Source of the DNA: Rugosibacter sp.
GTDB lineage: Bacteria > Pseudomonadota > Gammaproteobacteria > Burkholderiales > Rhodocyclaceae
Assembly: GCA_004322535.1 (NCBI GenBank)
Contig: SCUZ01000016.1
Location: 1 to 64,000, forward strand
DNA: 64,000 bases
Direction: 5' to 3'
Shown here in pieces: positions 16,435 to 25,816 of the stretch. The translations under genes and the position numbers were made by a program. The notes beneath the pieces were generated by a model. The model saw only the letters and a program-made list of their open reading frames with translations, was not told the origin of the DNA and did no database searches. Position 1 is the first letter of the stretch. Each line of letters begins with the position of its first letter.

Positions 16435-16704
16435 TCACTCTTTCGGCGAGGAGGCGGGTGTCGCAGCGAACGGCGGGGTTGGCGTGTACGGCGTGCCGCT
16501 GCCCATGAAGCGCCGCCGCGTGGCTTCGGCGGCCCTGTTGCACAGGGCGTCACCCACTTTGTCATGGCCGGCCTTGCACTGCGCGCGGACTTCCTTCAGG
16601 CGATCAGGATTCGCCATCAGCGATTCGACGGACTCGGCTGGTTCCGGTTTGCCGCACGCGGCCAGCAGCACGGTGCAGGCGGCAGCGATGAGGAGGGTTT
16701 TCAT
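16435..16704 (-). CDS. TrbK-type entry-exclusion lipoprotein
   Basis: 89 residues from the ATG at 16704 (a GTG two codons upstream is possible). The N-terminus KTLLIAAACTVLLAACGKPE is a lipoprotein signal with the lipobox Cys at about residue 17. The mature part contains CKAGHDKVGDALCNRAAEA and ends GSGTPYTPTPP. It lies between trbJ and trbL, the normal position of trbK-like exclusion genes in Tn4371-type clusters. The tail shares GTGTPYTPY-like wording with TrbJ, possibly a local duplication. Exclusion function is inferred from position. Confidence 0.8.
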   Translation of the reverse strand: MKTLLIAAACTVLLAACGKPEPAESVESLMANPDRLKEVRAQCKAGHDKVGDALCNRAAEATRRRFMGSGTPYTPTPPFAATPASSPKE

Positions 16705-16716
16705 GATCACGTTTTC

Positions 16717-17445
16717 TCAATTGCCGTAGAAGTTGACGCTGTATGGCGTATACGGTGTGCCGGTGCCATGGAAGCGGTTGCGCACCTCGGCGGCACGCGC
16801 ATGCACCGCGACCTGCCGCGCCTGTTCGAGGGCGACGGCGCGGTCTTGCGTGATCTGAAGCTGCTGCGCCTGAATCGCCTGCCGGGCTTGCAAGGCGAGT
16901 AACTGGTTCGTCGCCTGCGTGGCTTGCAAAGCACCGACCGCCGACTGGCTGTTGTTTACGAGGTCGCTCAAGGTCTGTTCGTCAGAGGCGAAATTCTGCA
17001 CCGACTGCGACTGCACTTCGGTCGCGGTGCGCAGTGCCTCCAGTGAGTTCTGCCAACGCTGGCTGGCGTCGAGCGCCATCTGGTTTGCCGGGGTCGAGGA
17101 AGTGTAGGCAGCGGGATAGAGCTGCGCAAACTGGGTCTCCATCTGCGTCAGATTCAATGACAGCCCCTGTGCCTGCTGCAGCAGCTGGTTCGTCGCGGAC
17201 AGTGCAGATTGCAGTTGATTGAGCGCGCTGAAGGGGAGACTGGTCAGGTTCTTCGCCTGGTTGGTCAGCATCTGCGCTTCGTTCTGCAGTTGCTGGATCT
17301 GGTTGTTGATCTGCTGCAGAGTACGGGCAGCGGTCAGGATGTTCTGAATCAAGTTGGCCGGATCGATGACCACCACCGTCGCCTGTACCGAGGGCATTAC
17401 GGTCATGAGTACGGCAGCGGCGATGGCAAGCAAGGTCTTTTTCAT
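16717..17445 (-). CDS. trbJ: P-type conjugative transfer protein TrbJ (VirB5-like)
   Basis: 242 residues from the ATG at 17445 with a signal peptide (KKTLLAIAAAVLMTVMPSVQA). The mature protein is strongly helical and Gln/Asn-rich (INNQIQQLQNEAQMLTNQAK), typical of TrbJ. It ends RNRFHGTGTPYTPYSVNFYGN, a common TrbJ tail. VirB5-type proteins act at the pilus tip. Overlap with the trbE stop indicates translational coupling. Confidence 0.93.
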   Translation of the reverse strand: MKKTLLAIAAAVLMTVMPSVQATVVVIDPANLIQNILTAARTLQQINNQIQQLQNEAQMLTNQAKNLTSLPFSALNQLQSALSATNQLLQQAQGLSLNLTQMETQFAQLYPAAYTSSTPANQMALDASQRWQNSLEALRTATEVQSQSVQNFASDEQTLSDLVNNSQSAVGALQATQATNQLLALQARQAIQAQQLQITQDRAVALEQARQVAVHARAAEVRNRFHGTGTPYTPYSVNFYGN

Positions 17446-19871
17446 GGTTGCTTCTCCTGGGGAGTGAAGGGAAAGGACGGGATCAGATCCGCGGCCCAGT
17501 CGAGGCCGCGATGACGCAGCCAGGCGGCTGCGAAGTCCGCAGGTGGCACCGACGCGGAAACGGCGTCGATGGCGCGCTGGTCTTCGGGCTTGGCTGCGCC
17601 AGCAAACGCCAGCGTCACCGGCCCGAGTCCCAGATCGAAGACCCGATTGCCGAGCCGCGACTGGTAGTAGTAATCGCGCTTGGGGCTTGCGGTCGCCACG
17701 ATCTCGATCTGCCGCGCATTGAGGCCGAAGCCTTCGTAGATTGAGCGAATCTGCGGCTCGGTCGCCTGCGGATTGGGCAAGAAGATACGGTTCACGCAGC
17801 TCTCGATGATGGCTGGCGCAATACTGGAATCCTTGATGTCCGCCAGCGATTGCGTGGCGAAGATCACCGACACGTTCTTTTTGCGCAGCGTCTTGAGCCA
17901 CTGGCGAATGCGCGCGGCGAACACCGGGTCATCGAGGAACAGCCAGGCTTCATCGAGAATCAATAATGTTGGGGCACCATCAAGACGTTCCTCGAAGCGG
18001 GCGAACAGGTAGCGCAGCACGGCCAGCGCAGCCGCTTTGCTGTGCATCAGTTCTTCCATCTCGAAGCACTGCACGTCGGCGAAACCCAGCCGGTCGTGGT
18101 CGGCATCCAGCAGCTTGCCGTGTGCACCGCCCAGTACATAGGGTTGCAAGGCCTGCCGCAGCGCGTTGGATTGCAGCAGTACAGATAAGCCGGTCAGGGT
18201 GCGCTGGTCAAGCGGCGCGCTGGCGAGACTGTTCAGCGCGGACCACACAGCGTCCTTCACGTCTGGCCCAACGGCCACGCCTTCGTGAATCAAGCGGCCT
18301 TCGACCCACTCGGCCGCCCAGGCATGGTAGCTGTCCTGGTCGATGCGGGCCAGCGGCTGGAAGGCGATGGCACCGTCCGCGCCCAAGTCGTAGTGCTCGC
18401 CACCCAGCCCAAGCACGGTGGCGCGAATGGAGCGTCCCATGTCGAAAGCGAAGATGCGCGATCCGGCATAGCGGCGGAACTGCATGGCCAATGTGGCCAG
18501 CAGCACCGACTTGCCCATGCCGATGGGGCCGACTACAAGCGTGTTGCCCACGTCGCCGATGTGCGTGACCAGCCGGAACGGCGTCGCGCCATCAGTGCGG
18601 GTCACAATCAGCGGCGGGCCGTCAAGATGCGCATTGCGCTCTTGCCCTGCCCACACCGCCGACACCGGCAGCATGTGGGCCAGATTCAAGGTCGAGACAA
18701 TGGGCTGGCGCACGTTGGCATAGGCATGGCCGGGGATCGACGACAGCCAGGCATCGACCGCATTCAAGGTTTCGGCAATGGTGACGAAGCCCCGGCCCTG
18801 GATCGTCCGCTCCACCGCGCGCAGCTTTTCGTCGGCGGCCGTCGCATCGGTATCGAGTACCGTCACGGTGGCGGTGACGTAGCCGAATGACACCTGGTCA
18901 CTGCCCAGTTCCTGCAGTGCGGCATCGGCATCCGCTGCCTTGTTCGAGGCATCGGAATCCACCAGCGGGCTTTCCTGCTGAAAGATGGTCTCGCGCAGCA
19001 ACGCCACGATGTTCTTGCGCTTGGCGAACCACTGGCGGCGCAGCCGACCCAACTCGCGCTCGGATTCGGCTTTGTCCAGGCACAGAAAGCGTGTGCTCCA
19101 GCGGTAGGCAAAGCCCAGGCGGTTTAGGTCGTCGAGCAAGCCAGGCCAGGTCGAAGTCGGAAAGCCACGCACCGACATCACGCGCAGATTCTGGCTCCCG
19201 AGCATCGGTGCGAGGCCACCTGTCAATGGCTCGTCTGCCAGCAGCGCATCGAGGTACATAGGCACCTCGGGCACGGCCACTGGATGGCGTCGCGTGGACA
19301 CGCAGGCATGCAGATAGGTCAGTGTCTGGCCGTCATCGAGCCAGACGATTTCAGGCATCACGCCTTCGAGCAGGCCGAAGAAACGTTCGGTCTCCGACAC
19401 GAAGCCTTCCAGCCGTTCACGCCAGTCCACGCCTTCGACCTTGCTGTTCTCATAGAGCAGCTTGGCAGCGCGCGCCGTCGATTCCTCTGGCGGCAGGTAC
19501 AGCAGCGTCAGGTGGTACGCGCTTTCGAAGTGGCTATCGGCTTCCTCGAATGCGGCGCGGCGTTCTTCATCGACCAGCCAGGACAGCGGCTCGCGGAACG
19601 TAGAATTTGGATAGTTCGCCGCTTCGCGCCGTTCGGCCTCCACGAACAGCGCCCAGCCGGAACCAAGCCGACGTAGCGCGTTGTTCAACCGCGCAGATGT
19701 GGCGACCAGTTCGCCCTGCGTTGCGCTGTCCAGGTCTGGTCCGCGAAAGCGCGCGGTGCGCTGGAACGAGCCGTCCTTGTTTAACACAACGCCGGGCGCG
19801 ACCAGTCCGGCCCAGGGTAGCCAGTCGGCCAGCAGGGCGGGGCGTTTGCGGTATTCGGCAAGATGCATCAT
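17442..19871 (-). CDS. trbE: Conjugal transfer ATPase TrbE (VirB4-like)
   Basis: 809 residues from the ATG at 19871 (a second ATG follows at once). The N-terminal VirB4 domain starts MMHLAEYRKRPALLADWLPW. Walker A is GPIGMGKSVLL near residue 450 and Walker B is LLILDEAWLFL near residue 640, followed by the IFATQSLADI motif. This hexameric ATPase energises pilus assembly. The open frame extends further upstream through trbD, but that part is a shadow of trbD. Confidence 0.96.
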   Translation of the reverse strand: MMHLAEYRKRPALLADWLPWAGLVAPGVVLNKDGSFQRTARFRGPDLDSATQGELVATSARLNNALRRLGSGWALFVEAERREAANYPNSTFREPLSWLVDEERRAAFEEADSHFESAYHLTLLYLPPEESTARAAKLLYENSKVEGVDWRERLEGFVSETERFFGLLEGVMPEIVWLDDGQTLTYLHACVSTRRHPVAVPEVPMYLDALLADEPLTGGLAPMLGSQNLRVMSVRGFPTSTWPGLLDDLNRLGFAYRWSTRFLCLDKAESERELGRLRRQWFAKRKNIVALLRETIFQQESPLVDSDASNKAADADAALQELGSDQVSFGYVTATVTVLDTDATAADEKLRAVERTIQGRGFVTIAETLNAVDAWLSSIPGHAYANVRQPIVSTLNLAHMLPVSAVWAGQERNAHLDGPPLIVTRTDGATPFRLVTHIGDVGNTLVVGPIGMGKSVLLATLAMQFRRYAGSRIFAFDMGRSIRATVLGLGGEHYDLGADGAIAFQPLARIDQDSYHAWAAEWVEGRLIHEGVAVGPDVKDAVWSALNSLASAPLDQRTLTGLSVLLQSNALRQALQPYVLGGAHGKLLDADHDRLGFADVQCFEMEELMHSKAAALAVLRYLFARFEERLDGAPTLLILDEAWLFLDDPVFAARIRQWLKTLRKKNVSVIFATQSLADIKDSSIAPAIIESCVNRIFLPNPQATEPQIRSIYEGFGLNARQIEIVATASPKRDYYYQSRLGNRVFDLGLGPVTLAFAGAAKPEDQRAIDAVSASVPPADFAAAWLRHRGLDWAADLIPSFPFTPQEKQP

Positions 19872-19890
19872 GGCGTGTTCTCCGTGGGTC

Positions 19891-20163
19891 TCATACGTCC
19901 AACAACATGCGATGCTTGATGTGTCGCGCGAACACCGCCATGAACTGCGCGTCCAGCCGCGCGCCCCACACGGCCAACGAGTGCCCGACGATCCACAGCG
20001 CAAGACCGGGGAGCCAGAGTTGCAACCCGAGACCGACCGCAGCGGCCAGCGTGCCGTTGGCAATCGCAACCGTGCGCGGCGCGCCGCCCAGTAAAATGGG
20101 TTCGGTCAACGAACGGTGCAGCGGCACTTCAAAGCCGGGTGCATCAGCAGTCAGCGCGTTCAT
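19891..20163 (-). CDS. trbD: Conjugal transfer protein TrbD (VirB3-like)
   Basis: A 90-residue protein beginning MNALTADAPGFEVPLHRSLT, then EPILLGGAPRTVAIANGTL and a hydrophobic hairpin with LQLWLPGLALWIVGHSLAV. This matches the small inner-membrane VirB3/TrbD family, which works with TrbE in inner-membrane assembly. The start at 20163 overlaps the stop of trbC by 4 bp. Confidence 0.93.
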   Translation of the reverse strand: MNALTADAPGFEVPLHRSLTEPILLGGAPRTVAIANGTLAAAVGLGLQLWLPGLALWIVGHSLAVWGARLDAQFMAVFARHIKHRMLLDV

Positions 20164-20537
20164 GCGATCACCGCTCCACCGGCAAAGCTGAAGAAGGTCA
20201 GGAAGAACGAGGATGCGGCGAATGCGATCGACAGGCCGAAGACGATCTGCACCAACTTGCGAAAGCCACCGCTGGTGTCGCCGAACGCCAGCGTCAGGCC
20301 GGTGGTAATGATGATGATCACCGCGATGATGCGGGCCACCGGCCCCTGGATGGACTCCAGCACCGATTGCAGCGGTGCCTCCCACGGCATGTTCGAGCCC
20401 GCTGCGTGCGCAGGCAGCGCCACGCACAGCAACAGCGCCGCCATGATGATGATCTGCATACCGACCTGAAGGCGGGCGTTGTGCAGAAGCGGATTTACGG
20501 AAGTGTTTGAAGTGTTTGAAATGTGCAAAGGTGTCAT
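20160..20537 (-). CDS. trbC: Conjugal transfer pilin TrbC (VirB2-like)
   Basis: A 125-residue prepilin. An N-terminal segment of about 25 residues precedes the leader peptide (QIIIMAALLLCVALPAHA). The mature pilin is hydrophobic in two helices (VARIIAVIIIITTGLTLAFG and FGLSIAFAASSFFLTFF). It is the main pilus subunit of the mating apparatus. Stop-start overlaps with trbB and trbD show a compact operon. Confidence 0.93.
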   Translation of the reverse strand: MTPLHISNTSNTSVNPLLHNARLQVGMQIIIMAALLLCVALPAHAAGSNMPWEAPLQSVLESIQGPVARIIAVIIIITTGLTLAFGDTSGGFRKLVQIVFGLSIAFAASSFFLTFFSFAGGAVIA

Positions 20538-21550
20538 GACAGTTCTCCGGGTGTTGATGAAAGTGATGGGAAAGAAGGCATCAGCTCCGCGCTGAGTTGG
20601 TAGCCGTGGCTGTCGAAGCCGGTGACGCGGGCGATTTCCTGCACGCGGCGCGCATGGCCGCGACCGGCGATGTAGACGATGACGTTCACGGCCTCGGCGA
20701 TCAGGGCGCGTGGTGCGGTCACGGCGACTTCGAGAATCAGTTGTTCCAGCCGCAGCAACGCGCCCGCTGCGGAACCGGCGTGGACGGTGGCGATGCCACC
20801 CGGATGGCCGGTGCCCCAGGCCTTGAGCAGGTCAAGTGCTTCGGCGCCGCGCACCTCGCCTACGACGATGCGGTCCGGCCGCAGCCGCAGGGTCGAGCGC
20901 ACCAGCTCGGCCATGGTCACGACACCGGCACGGGTGCGCAGCGGGACGTGGTCGCGTGCCGTGCATTGCAGCTCAACCGTGTCTTCGAGCACGATCACGC
21001 GGTCGCCGGTGGCGGCGATTTCGTCGAGCAGGGCGTTCGCCAGCGTGGTCTTGCCGGTGCTGGTGCCACCCGCGATCAGGATGTTCTGGCGTTCGCGCAC
21101 GGCTGTTCGCAGGAACGTTGCCTGCGCCTCGGTCAAGATGCCGTCGGCCACATAGGTGTCGAGCCGGATCAGGTTGACTGCGCGTTTGCGAAGCGCGAAG
21201 ACCGGCCCCGGTGTCACGGGCGGTAGCGCGCCCTCGAAGCGTTCGCCCGTTTCGGGCAGTTCGGCGGACAACAGCGGCTTGCCTGCATGCACTTCAGTAC
21301 GCACATGGGCGGCGACCAGCCGGATGATCCGTTCGCCGTCGGCAGGCGTGAGGCTGACGCCCAGCGGTTCGCGCCCAGTGCTTAGTCGATCGATCCACAG
21401 CGAACCGTCGGGGTTGAGCATGACTTCCACTACGTCGGGGTCGTTCAAGGCCTTGGCGATGTCCGGCCCCATGGCCGTGCGCAGCATGCGCACGCGACGT
21501 TCCAGTGCCAGCGAGGCCGACAAGCCTTGATCGCGCGGCGGGCTGGTCAT
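20534..21550 (-). CDS. trbB: Conjugal transfer ATPase TrbB (VirB11-like)
   Basis: 338 residues from the ATG at 21550. The secretion-ATPase core has Walker A GGTSTGKTTLA near residue 150, the Asp box VIVLEDTVELQ and the His box STLRLRPDRIVVGEVRGAEA, followed by GGIATVHAGS. It is a hexameric ATPase for pilus biogenesis and substrate transfer. A longer upstream frame is a shadow of the CopG-like gene. Confidence 0.96.
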   Translation of the reverse strand: MTSPPRDQGLSASLALERRVRMLRTAMGPDIAKALNDPDVVEVMLNPDGSLWIDRLSTGREPLGVSLTPADGERIIRLVAAHVRTEVHAGKPLLSAELPETGERFEGALPPVTPGPVFALRKRAVNLIRLDTYVADGILTEAQATFLRTAVRERQNILIAGGTSTGKTTLANALLDEIAATGDRVIVLEDTVELQCTARDHVPLRTRAGVVTMAELVRSTLRLRPDRIVVGEVRGAEALDLLKAWGTGHPGGIATVHAGSAAGALLRLEQLILEVAVTAPRALIAEAVNVIVYIAGRGHARRVQEIARVTGFDSHGYQLSAELMPSFPSLSSTPGELS

Positions 21551-22032
21551 GATGGCGTTCCCTCGGATTCGTCGGCAGGCGCTGCGGCGCGAACGGTTTC
21601 CTGCGGGCCGAAGAACTGGTTGGGGTCGGGTTGCATTTCCTCGACGATGTCCTTGACCAGGCTGCGCCCGCGCAGCAAATGCCGACCGAGTTGTTCGATA
21701 AACTGCTCGAAGCGCGCGCGGCCTTGAGCGCGTGCCGCTTCCTGATGTGCTTCCGGCACCGGGGTGCTGACGGTGAGGAAATAGCGCACATAGAGGGCCA
21801 GCGTCTCGATCAGGATGTTCTGATCCCGCTCCAGCTTGTCGAGCTGGCGGGATAGTCGATCCAATCGCTTGGCGATGGCGGCTTCGCGCTGGTCGCCTGA
21901 GTCGGGCGACAGGAACGAGGCCAGCGCGGCGGCGATGATGGAGGACTTGGACAGGCCCTTCATGGTCGCCAGCTCGTCGAGCCGCCTGGCGTGCTCGGGT
22001 TCGATGAAAAGGTTCAGGCGTGTGCGGCTCAT
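21547..22032 (-). CDS. CopG-type ribbon-helix-helix protein of the tra/trb cluster
   Basis: 161 residues. The N-terminus MSRTRLNLFIEPEHARRLDE gives the beta strand and first helix of a ribbon-helix-helix DNA-binding domain, and KGLSKSSIIAAALASFL the second helix. The C-terminal two thirds is a predicted coiled coil (RLDRLSRQLDKLERDQNILIE). A copG-like gene between traG and trbB is a standard part of Tn4371-family elements; it probably regulates the transfer operon. Confidence 0.87.
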   Translation of the reverse strand: MSRTRLNLFIEPEHARRLDELATMKGLSKSSIIAAALASFLSPDSGDQREAAIAKRLDRLSRQLDKLERDQNILIETLALYVRYFLTVSTPVPEAHQEAARAQGRARFEQFIEQLGRHLLRGRSLVKDIVEEMQPDPNQFFGPQETVRAAAPADESEGTPS

Positions 22033-24020
22033 AGGGATATCCCGTCATCAGGGTCAAGTGCGGCTAGCCGCGCCGTGCGTAGCAGGCGTGGATCGAGCTG
22101 GGTGGGCAGCGACAGGTCGTCGTCATCGAACAGGCCCAAGTCGTCCATTGCGTGTTCTGGTTCCGGCGTGAATACGACTTCGGACAGTTCCGGCTGCTGC
22201 TGGTGGCCACCGTCGTCGATGGCCCCGCCGTGTGCGGGGATGGCCAAGCCGGGAATCGGTGCGGCGGGGCCGGGTATAGCCAGCCCGGTCCAATCGTCTG
22301 GCCGCAATGGCGGTGCGTCGGCGTAGTGCCCGAGTTGCAATGGCGGCGGCGCCTGCATGCGCGTCTTGAAATTCGCATCGAGGTAGTAGCGAATTTTTTG
22401 CGCCTTGATCGGTGGATGGCCGGACACCATCACCACCTCTTCGTCGGGCGGCAGTTGCATGATCTCGCCGGGCGTGAGTAGTGGTCGTGCCGTCTCTTGC
22501 CGCGAAACCATCAAATGGCCGAGCCACGGGGCCAGCCGGTGGCCGGCGTAGTTGCGCTGCGCGCGCAGTTCGGTTGCGGTGCCCAGTGCTTCCGAAATAC
22601 GTTTGGCCGTGCGTTCGTCGTTGGTGGCGAACGCGATGCGCACATGGCAGTTATCGAGGATGGAGTGGTTTTGCCCGTAGGCCTTGTCGATCTGGTTGAG
22701 CGACTGCGCAATGAGAAATGCGCGCAGTCCGTAGCCGGCCATGAAGGCCAGCGCACTCTCGAAGAAGTCGAGCCGCCCCAGTGCCGGGAACTCGTCGAGC
22801 ATCAGCAGTAGCTTGTGGCGGCGGGCGATGCCGTCCGAACCATCAAGCGACTCGGTCAGGCGTCGGCCGATCTGGTTGAGGATCAGCCGGATCAAGGGCT
22901 TGGTGCGGCTGATATCCGAAGGCGGCACCACCAAGTACAGTGATACGGGGTGATCGGCATCAATCAGGTCGGCGATGCGCCAGTCGCAGCGCGAGGTCAC
23001 TTCGGCTACCGTGGGATCGCGGTAGAGACCCAGGAAACTCATCGCGGTGGACAGCACACCGGATCGTTCGTTTTCGCTTTTGTTCAGAACTTCGCGTGCG
23101 GCAGAAGCGACCACCGGGTGCGGTGTTTCTCCCAGGTGTCGCGTCGTCATCATCCGGTGCAATGTGACTTCGAACGGGCTGGCAGGATCGGACAGGAAGT
23201 TGGCGACGCCGCGCAGCGTCTTGTCCTCGCTGGCGTAGAGCACATGCAGGATCGCACCGACCAGCAGGGCATGGGAAGTCTTTTCCCAATGATTGCGCCG
23301 CTCCAGCGCGCCTTCGGGATCGACCAGGATGTCGGCGATGTTCTGCACGTCGCGCACTTCGTGCATGCCGCGCCGCACTTCGAGCAGAGGGTTGTAGGCG
23401 GCCGATTTCGCATCGGTCGGGTTGAACAGCAGGCAATGCGAGAAGCGCGAGCGCCAACCGGCCGTCAAGTTCCAGTTCTCGCCCTTGATGTCGTGGATCA
23501 CGGCGGAGCCGGGCCACGAAAGCAGTGTAGGCACCACCAGGCCGACACCCTTGCCGGATCGCGTCGGCGCGAAGGCCATCACATGCTCGGGACCTTCGTG
23601 GCGCAGGTAGTTGCCGTCCTTGCGGCCGAGGAAAACCCCGGTGGGTCCGGTCAAGCCGGAATGGCGGATTTCAGCGGGGAGTGCCCAGCGCGCCGAGCCG
23701 TAGGTCGTGACCAGTTTGGACTGCCGCGCACGCCACACAGACATCGCAATTGCGACGAGGGCACCGGCGAAACCGCTGGATGCCGCGATGACACCGCCGC
23801 GCAGGAAAATGTCAGGCGCGTAGGCATCGAAGAAGTACCACCACTCGAACAGCCGCCACGGGTGATAGACCGGCATACCGAGCAGGTCGAACCATGGCGC
23901 GCCGAGGCGTATCTGGTATCCCAGTGCAGCCGCCGTCCACTGGGTGGCACTCCATAGCCCCAGCAATGCGGTGGTGAAAACCATCATGATCTGGCCAATC
24001 AGCACGCCGGTCGGCACCAT
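22029..24020 (-). CDS. traG: Type IV coupling protein TraG (VirD4-like)
   Basis: 663 residues from the ATG at 24020, behind AGGGG. The N-terminus has two membrane segments (VLIGQIMMVFTTALLGLW and GVIAASSGFAGALVAIAM). Walker A is FAPTRSGKGVGLVVPT near residue 130 and Walker B is LLLMLDEFPALGRLDF near residue 410. The coupling protein links the relaxosome to the secretion channel. No relaxase (rlxS) or traR/traF gene lies upstream, as would be normal in an intact element; the next 950 bp has no recognisable gene. Confidence 0.96.
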   Translation of the reverse strand: MVPTGVLIGQIMMVFTTALLGLWSATQWTAAALGYQIRLGAPWFDLLGMPVYHPWRLFEWWYFFDAYAPDIFLRGGVIAASSGFAGALVAIAMSVWRARQSKLVTTYGSARWALPAEIRHSGLTGPTGVFLGRKDGNYLRHEGPEHVMAFAPTRSGKGVGLVVPTLLSWPGSAVIHDIKGENWNLTAGWRSRFSHCLLFNPTDAKSAAYNPLLEVRRGMHEVRDVQNIADILVDPEGALERRNHWEKTSHALLVGAILHVLYASEDKTLRGVANFLSDPASPFEVTLHRMMTTRHLGETPHPVVASAAREVLNKSENERSGVLSTAMSFLGLYRDPTVAEVTSRCDWRIADLIDADHPVSLYLVVPPSDISRTKPLIRLILNQIGRRLTESLDGSDGIARRHKLLLMLDEFPALGRLDFFESALAFMAGYGLRAFLIAQSLNQIDKAYGQNHSILDNCHVRIAFATNDERTAKRISEALGTATELRAQRNYAGHRLAPWLGHLMVSRQETARPLLTPGEIMQLPPDEEVVMVSGHPPIKAQKIRYYLDANFKTRMQAPPPLQLGHYADAPPLRPDDWTGLAIPGPAAPIPGLAIPAHGGAIDDGGHQQQPELSEVVFTPEPEHAMDDLGLFDDDDLSLPTQLDPRLLRTARLAALDPDDGISL

Positions 24021-24973
24021 GCGCTACCCCTCTTGTGATTTCTCGATTCAGTCCCTCGATGGGCCGTCAGCGCGGTATGCGCGAATCAGGATTGGCCTAT
24101 CGTCAAGGTTCAAAGCGGCACCGATCCGGCACCGCTTTAGACATCGCAAGTTTGGGGTCGCCGCGAGTATGAGAAAACCTGCTCCGGCGAAAGTCAGCTA
24201 AGAGGGGAGTACAACGATGAATATTTCTGTCACGTTCAGTGCTGATCGTCCGTCGTCGGTTCGAGCAGCCTGCTTGCAACTAAACGCTTCCAAAAGCCCA
24301 TTGATCACGTAGTTGACAATTACCGTCCTGCGGCTTACCCGGGTGATGCTGACCGATGGGCAGTTTGATGTGCTGGTGTCGTTCACGTTCAATTTCCGGG
24401 TGGATGCACTGCAGAGGTCAACACTGCGACGGAAGGTGAACTGCGAAGAGACGCTGTAGTGCCGCATAAAATTCTCAGGTGGGCATGGGCGGCAGGACAG
24501 AAACTGCCAGGTTTGGTGGCGAGGCGGGAAGCCGAGGTTTCCTGGCATATCAGCATCTCGCTTTCGATTGGGATTTCAATAAATGGTGTGTATTGCGTGA
24601 CCCATTAGAAACTTGCGAACCTCAAATCTAAACCTACCGAACTACATTTCTGTGGGTGAAAAGCGCACACACTGGGCGTATTTAAAATAAGTCCAGCCTC
24701 CTCTAGAAACCTCGCCGCAAAAACCTTGCCCATGGCACTGCTGAGAATCAAGTGATTTTTGGCGAGCCATACTTGACCGCTACAAAAGGATCGTCGCCCC
24801 TAAGATTAAAGATGGCTGTTACGGCTTATCTCACACTCTTAGCGATAGAGATTCGAGCGGCTCGCAAACTGCTTTGGAATCAGTCAAGCGTGGGCCGCGC
24901 TAATGGTGCATTTGACCTGTCGTGTGTAGCGGCAATGGGAGGCTGGAGATCGAAAGAGGCAGCCGGCCGTTCG
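24021..24973. other. 950-bp stretch without a recognisable gene, between traG and pstB
   Basis: Several short open frames exist on both strands (for example 24198-24548 minus and 24752-25009 plus), but none shows a family motif, a convincing ribosome-binding site or codon use like its neighbours. Short peptides such as VVDNYRPAAYPGDADRWAV hint at decayed coding sequence. This is the expected position of the relaxase of an intact Tn4371-like element, so it is a candidate deletion or recombination scar. Confidence 0.7.
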
Positions 24974-25816
24974 TCATCCACTTACCCCTGCGACATACGC
25001 TGCAGTTAGTGGATTAATCGGCGTTTCAAACAGACATTGGCTACGGCCAAATTCAATCAACTTGCCCACACGTTCTTTCATCCAGAAAAAGGCGGCATAG
25101 TTGGCGATGCGCCTCGCCTGAGCTAGGTTATGCGTGACGATCACTACGGTATAGCGACCCCGCAAGCGCTGAATGAGTTCCTCCACGACTCCTGATGAGA
25201 TTGGGTCGAGGGCGCTGCAAGGTTCGTCCATGAGCAGAATTGTCGGCTCCAGAATCAGGGCGCGGGCAATACATAGCCGCTGCTGCTGACCGCCGGAGAG
25301 CGCAAGCGCTGGACTGTCGAGCCGGTTGCTCACCTCGTGCCACAATCCCACGTCACGTAACGCAGTTTCGATTTTGTGCGCCAATTGATCACGATGGTGT
25401 ACCCCGTGTTCGCGCAAAGGAAGTTCCAGATTGCGACGGATGGAAAGCGGAAATGGGTTTGGTTTCTGGAAGATCATCCCGATGCGTCGACGCAGTGCCA
25501 TGACGTCAACATCAGCGCCAAGCAAATTGGTGTCTTCAAATTGGATGCGGCCTTGAACCCGCGCCCCTGGAATCAAATCGGTCAGCCGGTTGAGGGCGGA
25601 CAGAAAACTGGTCTTGCCGCAGCCCGAAGGCCCGATTAGTGCAGTGATGCAGCCCTTGTTGATATCGAGCGATACATCATCCAGCACAGTGGTTGCGTCA
25701 TAGGCAACTGAGAGATTGGTCACGCGAAGGTGCGGCACCGGATCGCAGCATGGTGGCCCCGGTTCAACATCGCCTACCGTATAGGTAGTGACAGGTTCGT
25801 CGCTCAATAATTTCAT
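24974..25816 (-). CDS. pstB: Phosphate ABC transporter ATP-binding protein PstB
   Basis: About 280 residues from the ATG at 25816, which overlaps the pstA stop (ATGA). A longer frame to 25843 lacks a ribosome-binding site. Walker A GPSGCGKTSFLSALNR, signature LSGGQQQRLCIARAL and Walker B ILLMDEPCSALDP are present, with the PstB-like H-loop VTHNLAQARRIA. A leading segment with GPPCCDPVPHLRV replaces the usual short N-terminus. It drives high-affinity phosphate uptake with PstSCA. phoU is not next to it. Confidence 0.94.
   Translation of the reverse strand: MKLLSDEPVTTYTVGDVEPGPPCCDPVPHLRVTNLSVAYDATTVLDDVSLDINKGCITALIGPSGCGKTSFLSALNRLTDLIPGARVQGRIQFEDTNLLGADVDVMALRRRIGMIFQKPNPFPLSIRRNLELPLREHGVHHRDQLAHKIETALRDVGLWHEVSNRLDSPALALSGGQQQRLCIARALILEPTILLMDEPCSALDPISSGVVEELIQRLRGRYTVVIVTHNLAQARRIANYAAFFWMKERVGKLIEFGRSQCLFETPINPLTAAYVAGVSG

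Noticed and set aside
17438-17445. Second TTTTTCAT as a possible att site at the trbJ start
   Set aside because: It is simply the trbJ start codon context (ATGAAAAA) in the middle of an intact operon.
24752-25009. Possible 85-aa plus-strand gene next to pstB
   Set aside because: No ribosome-binding site, no family resemblance and it runs into the pstB 3' end. Kept only as part of the unassigned stretch.
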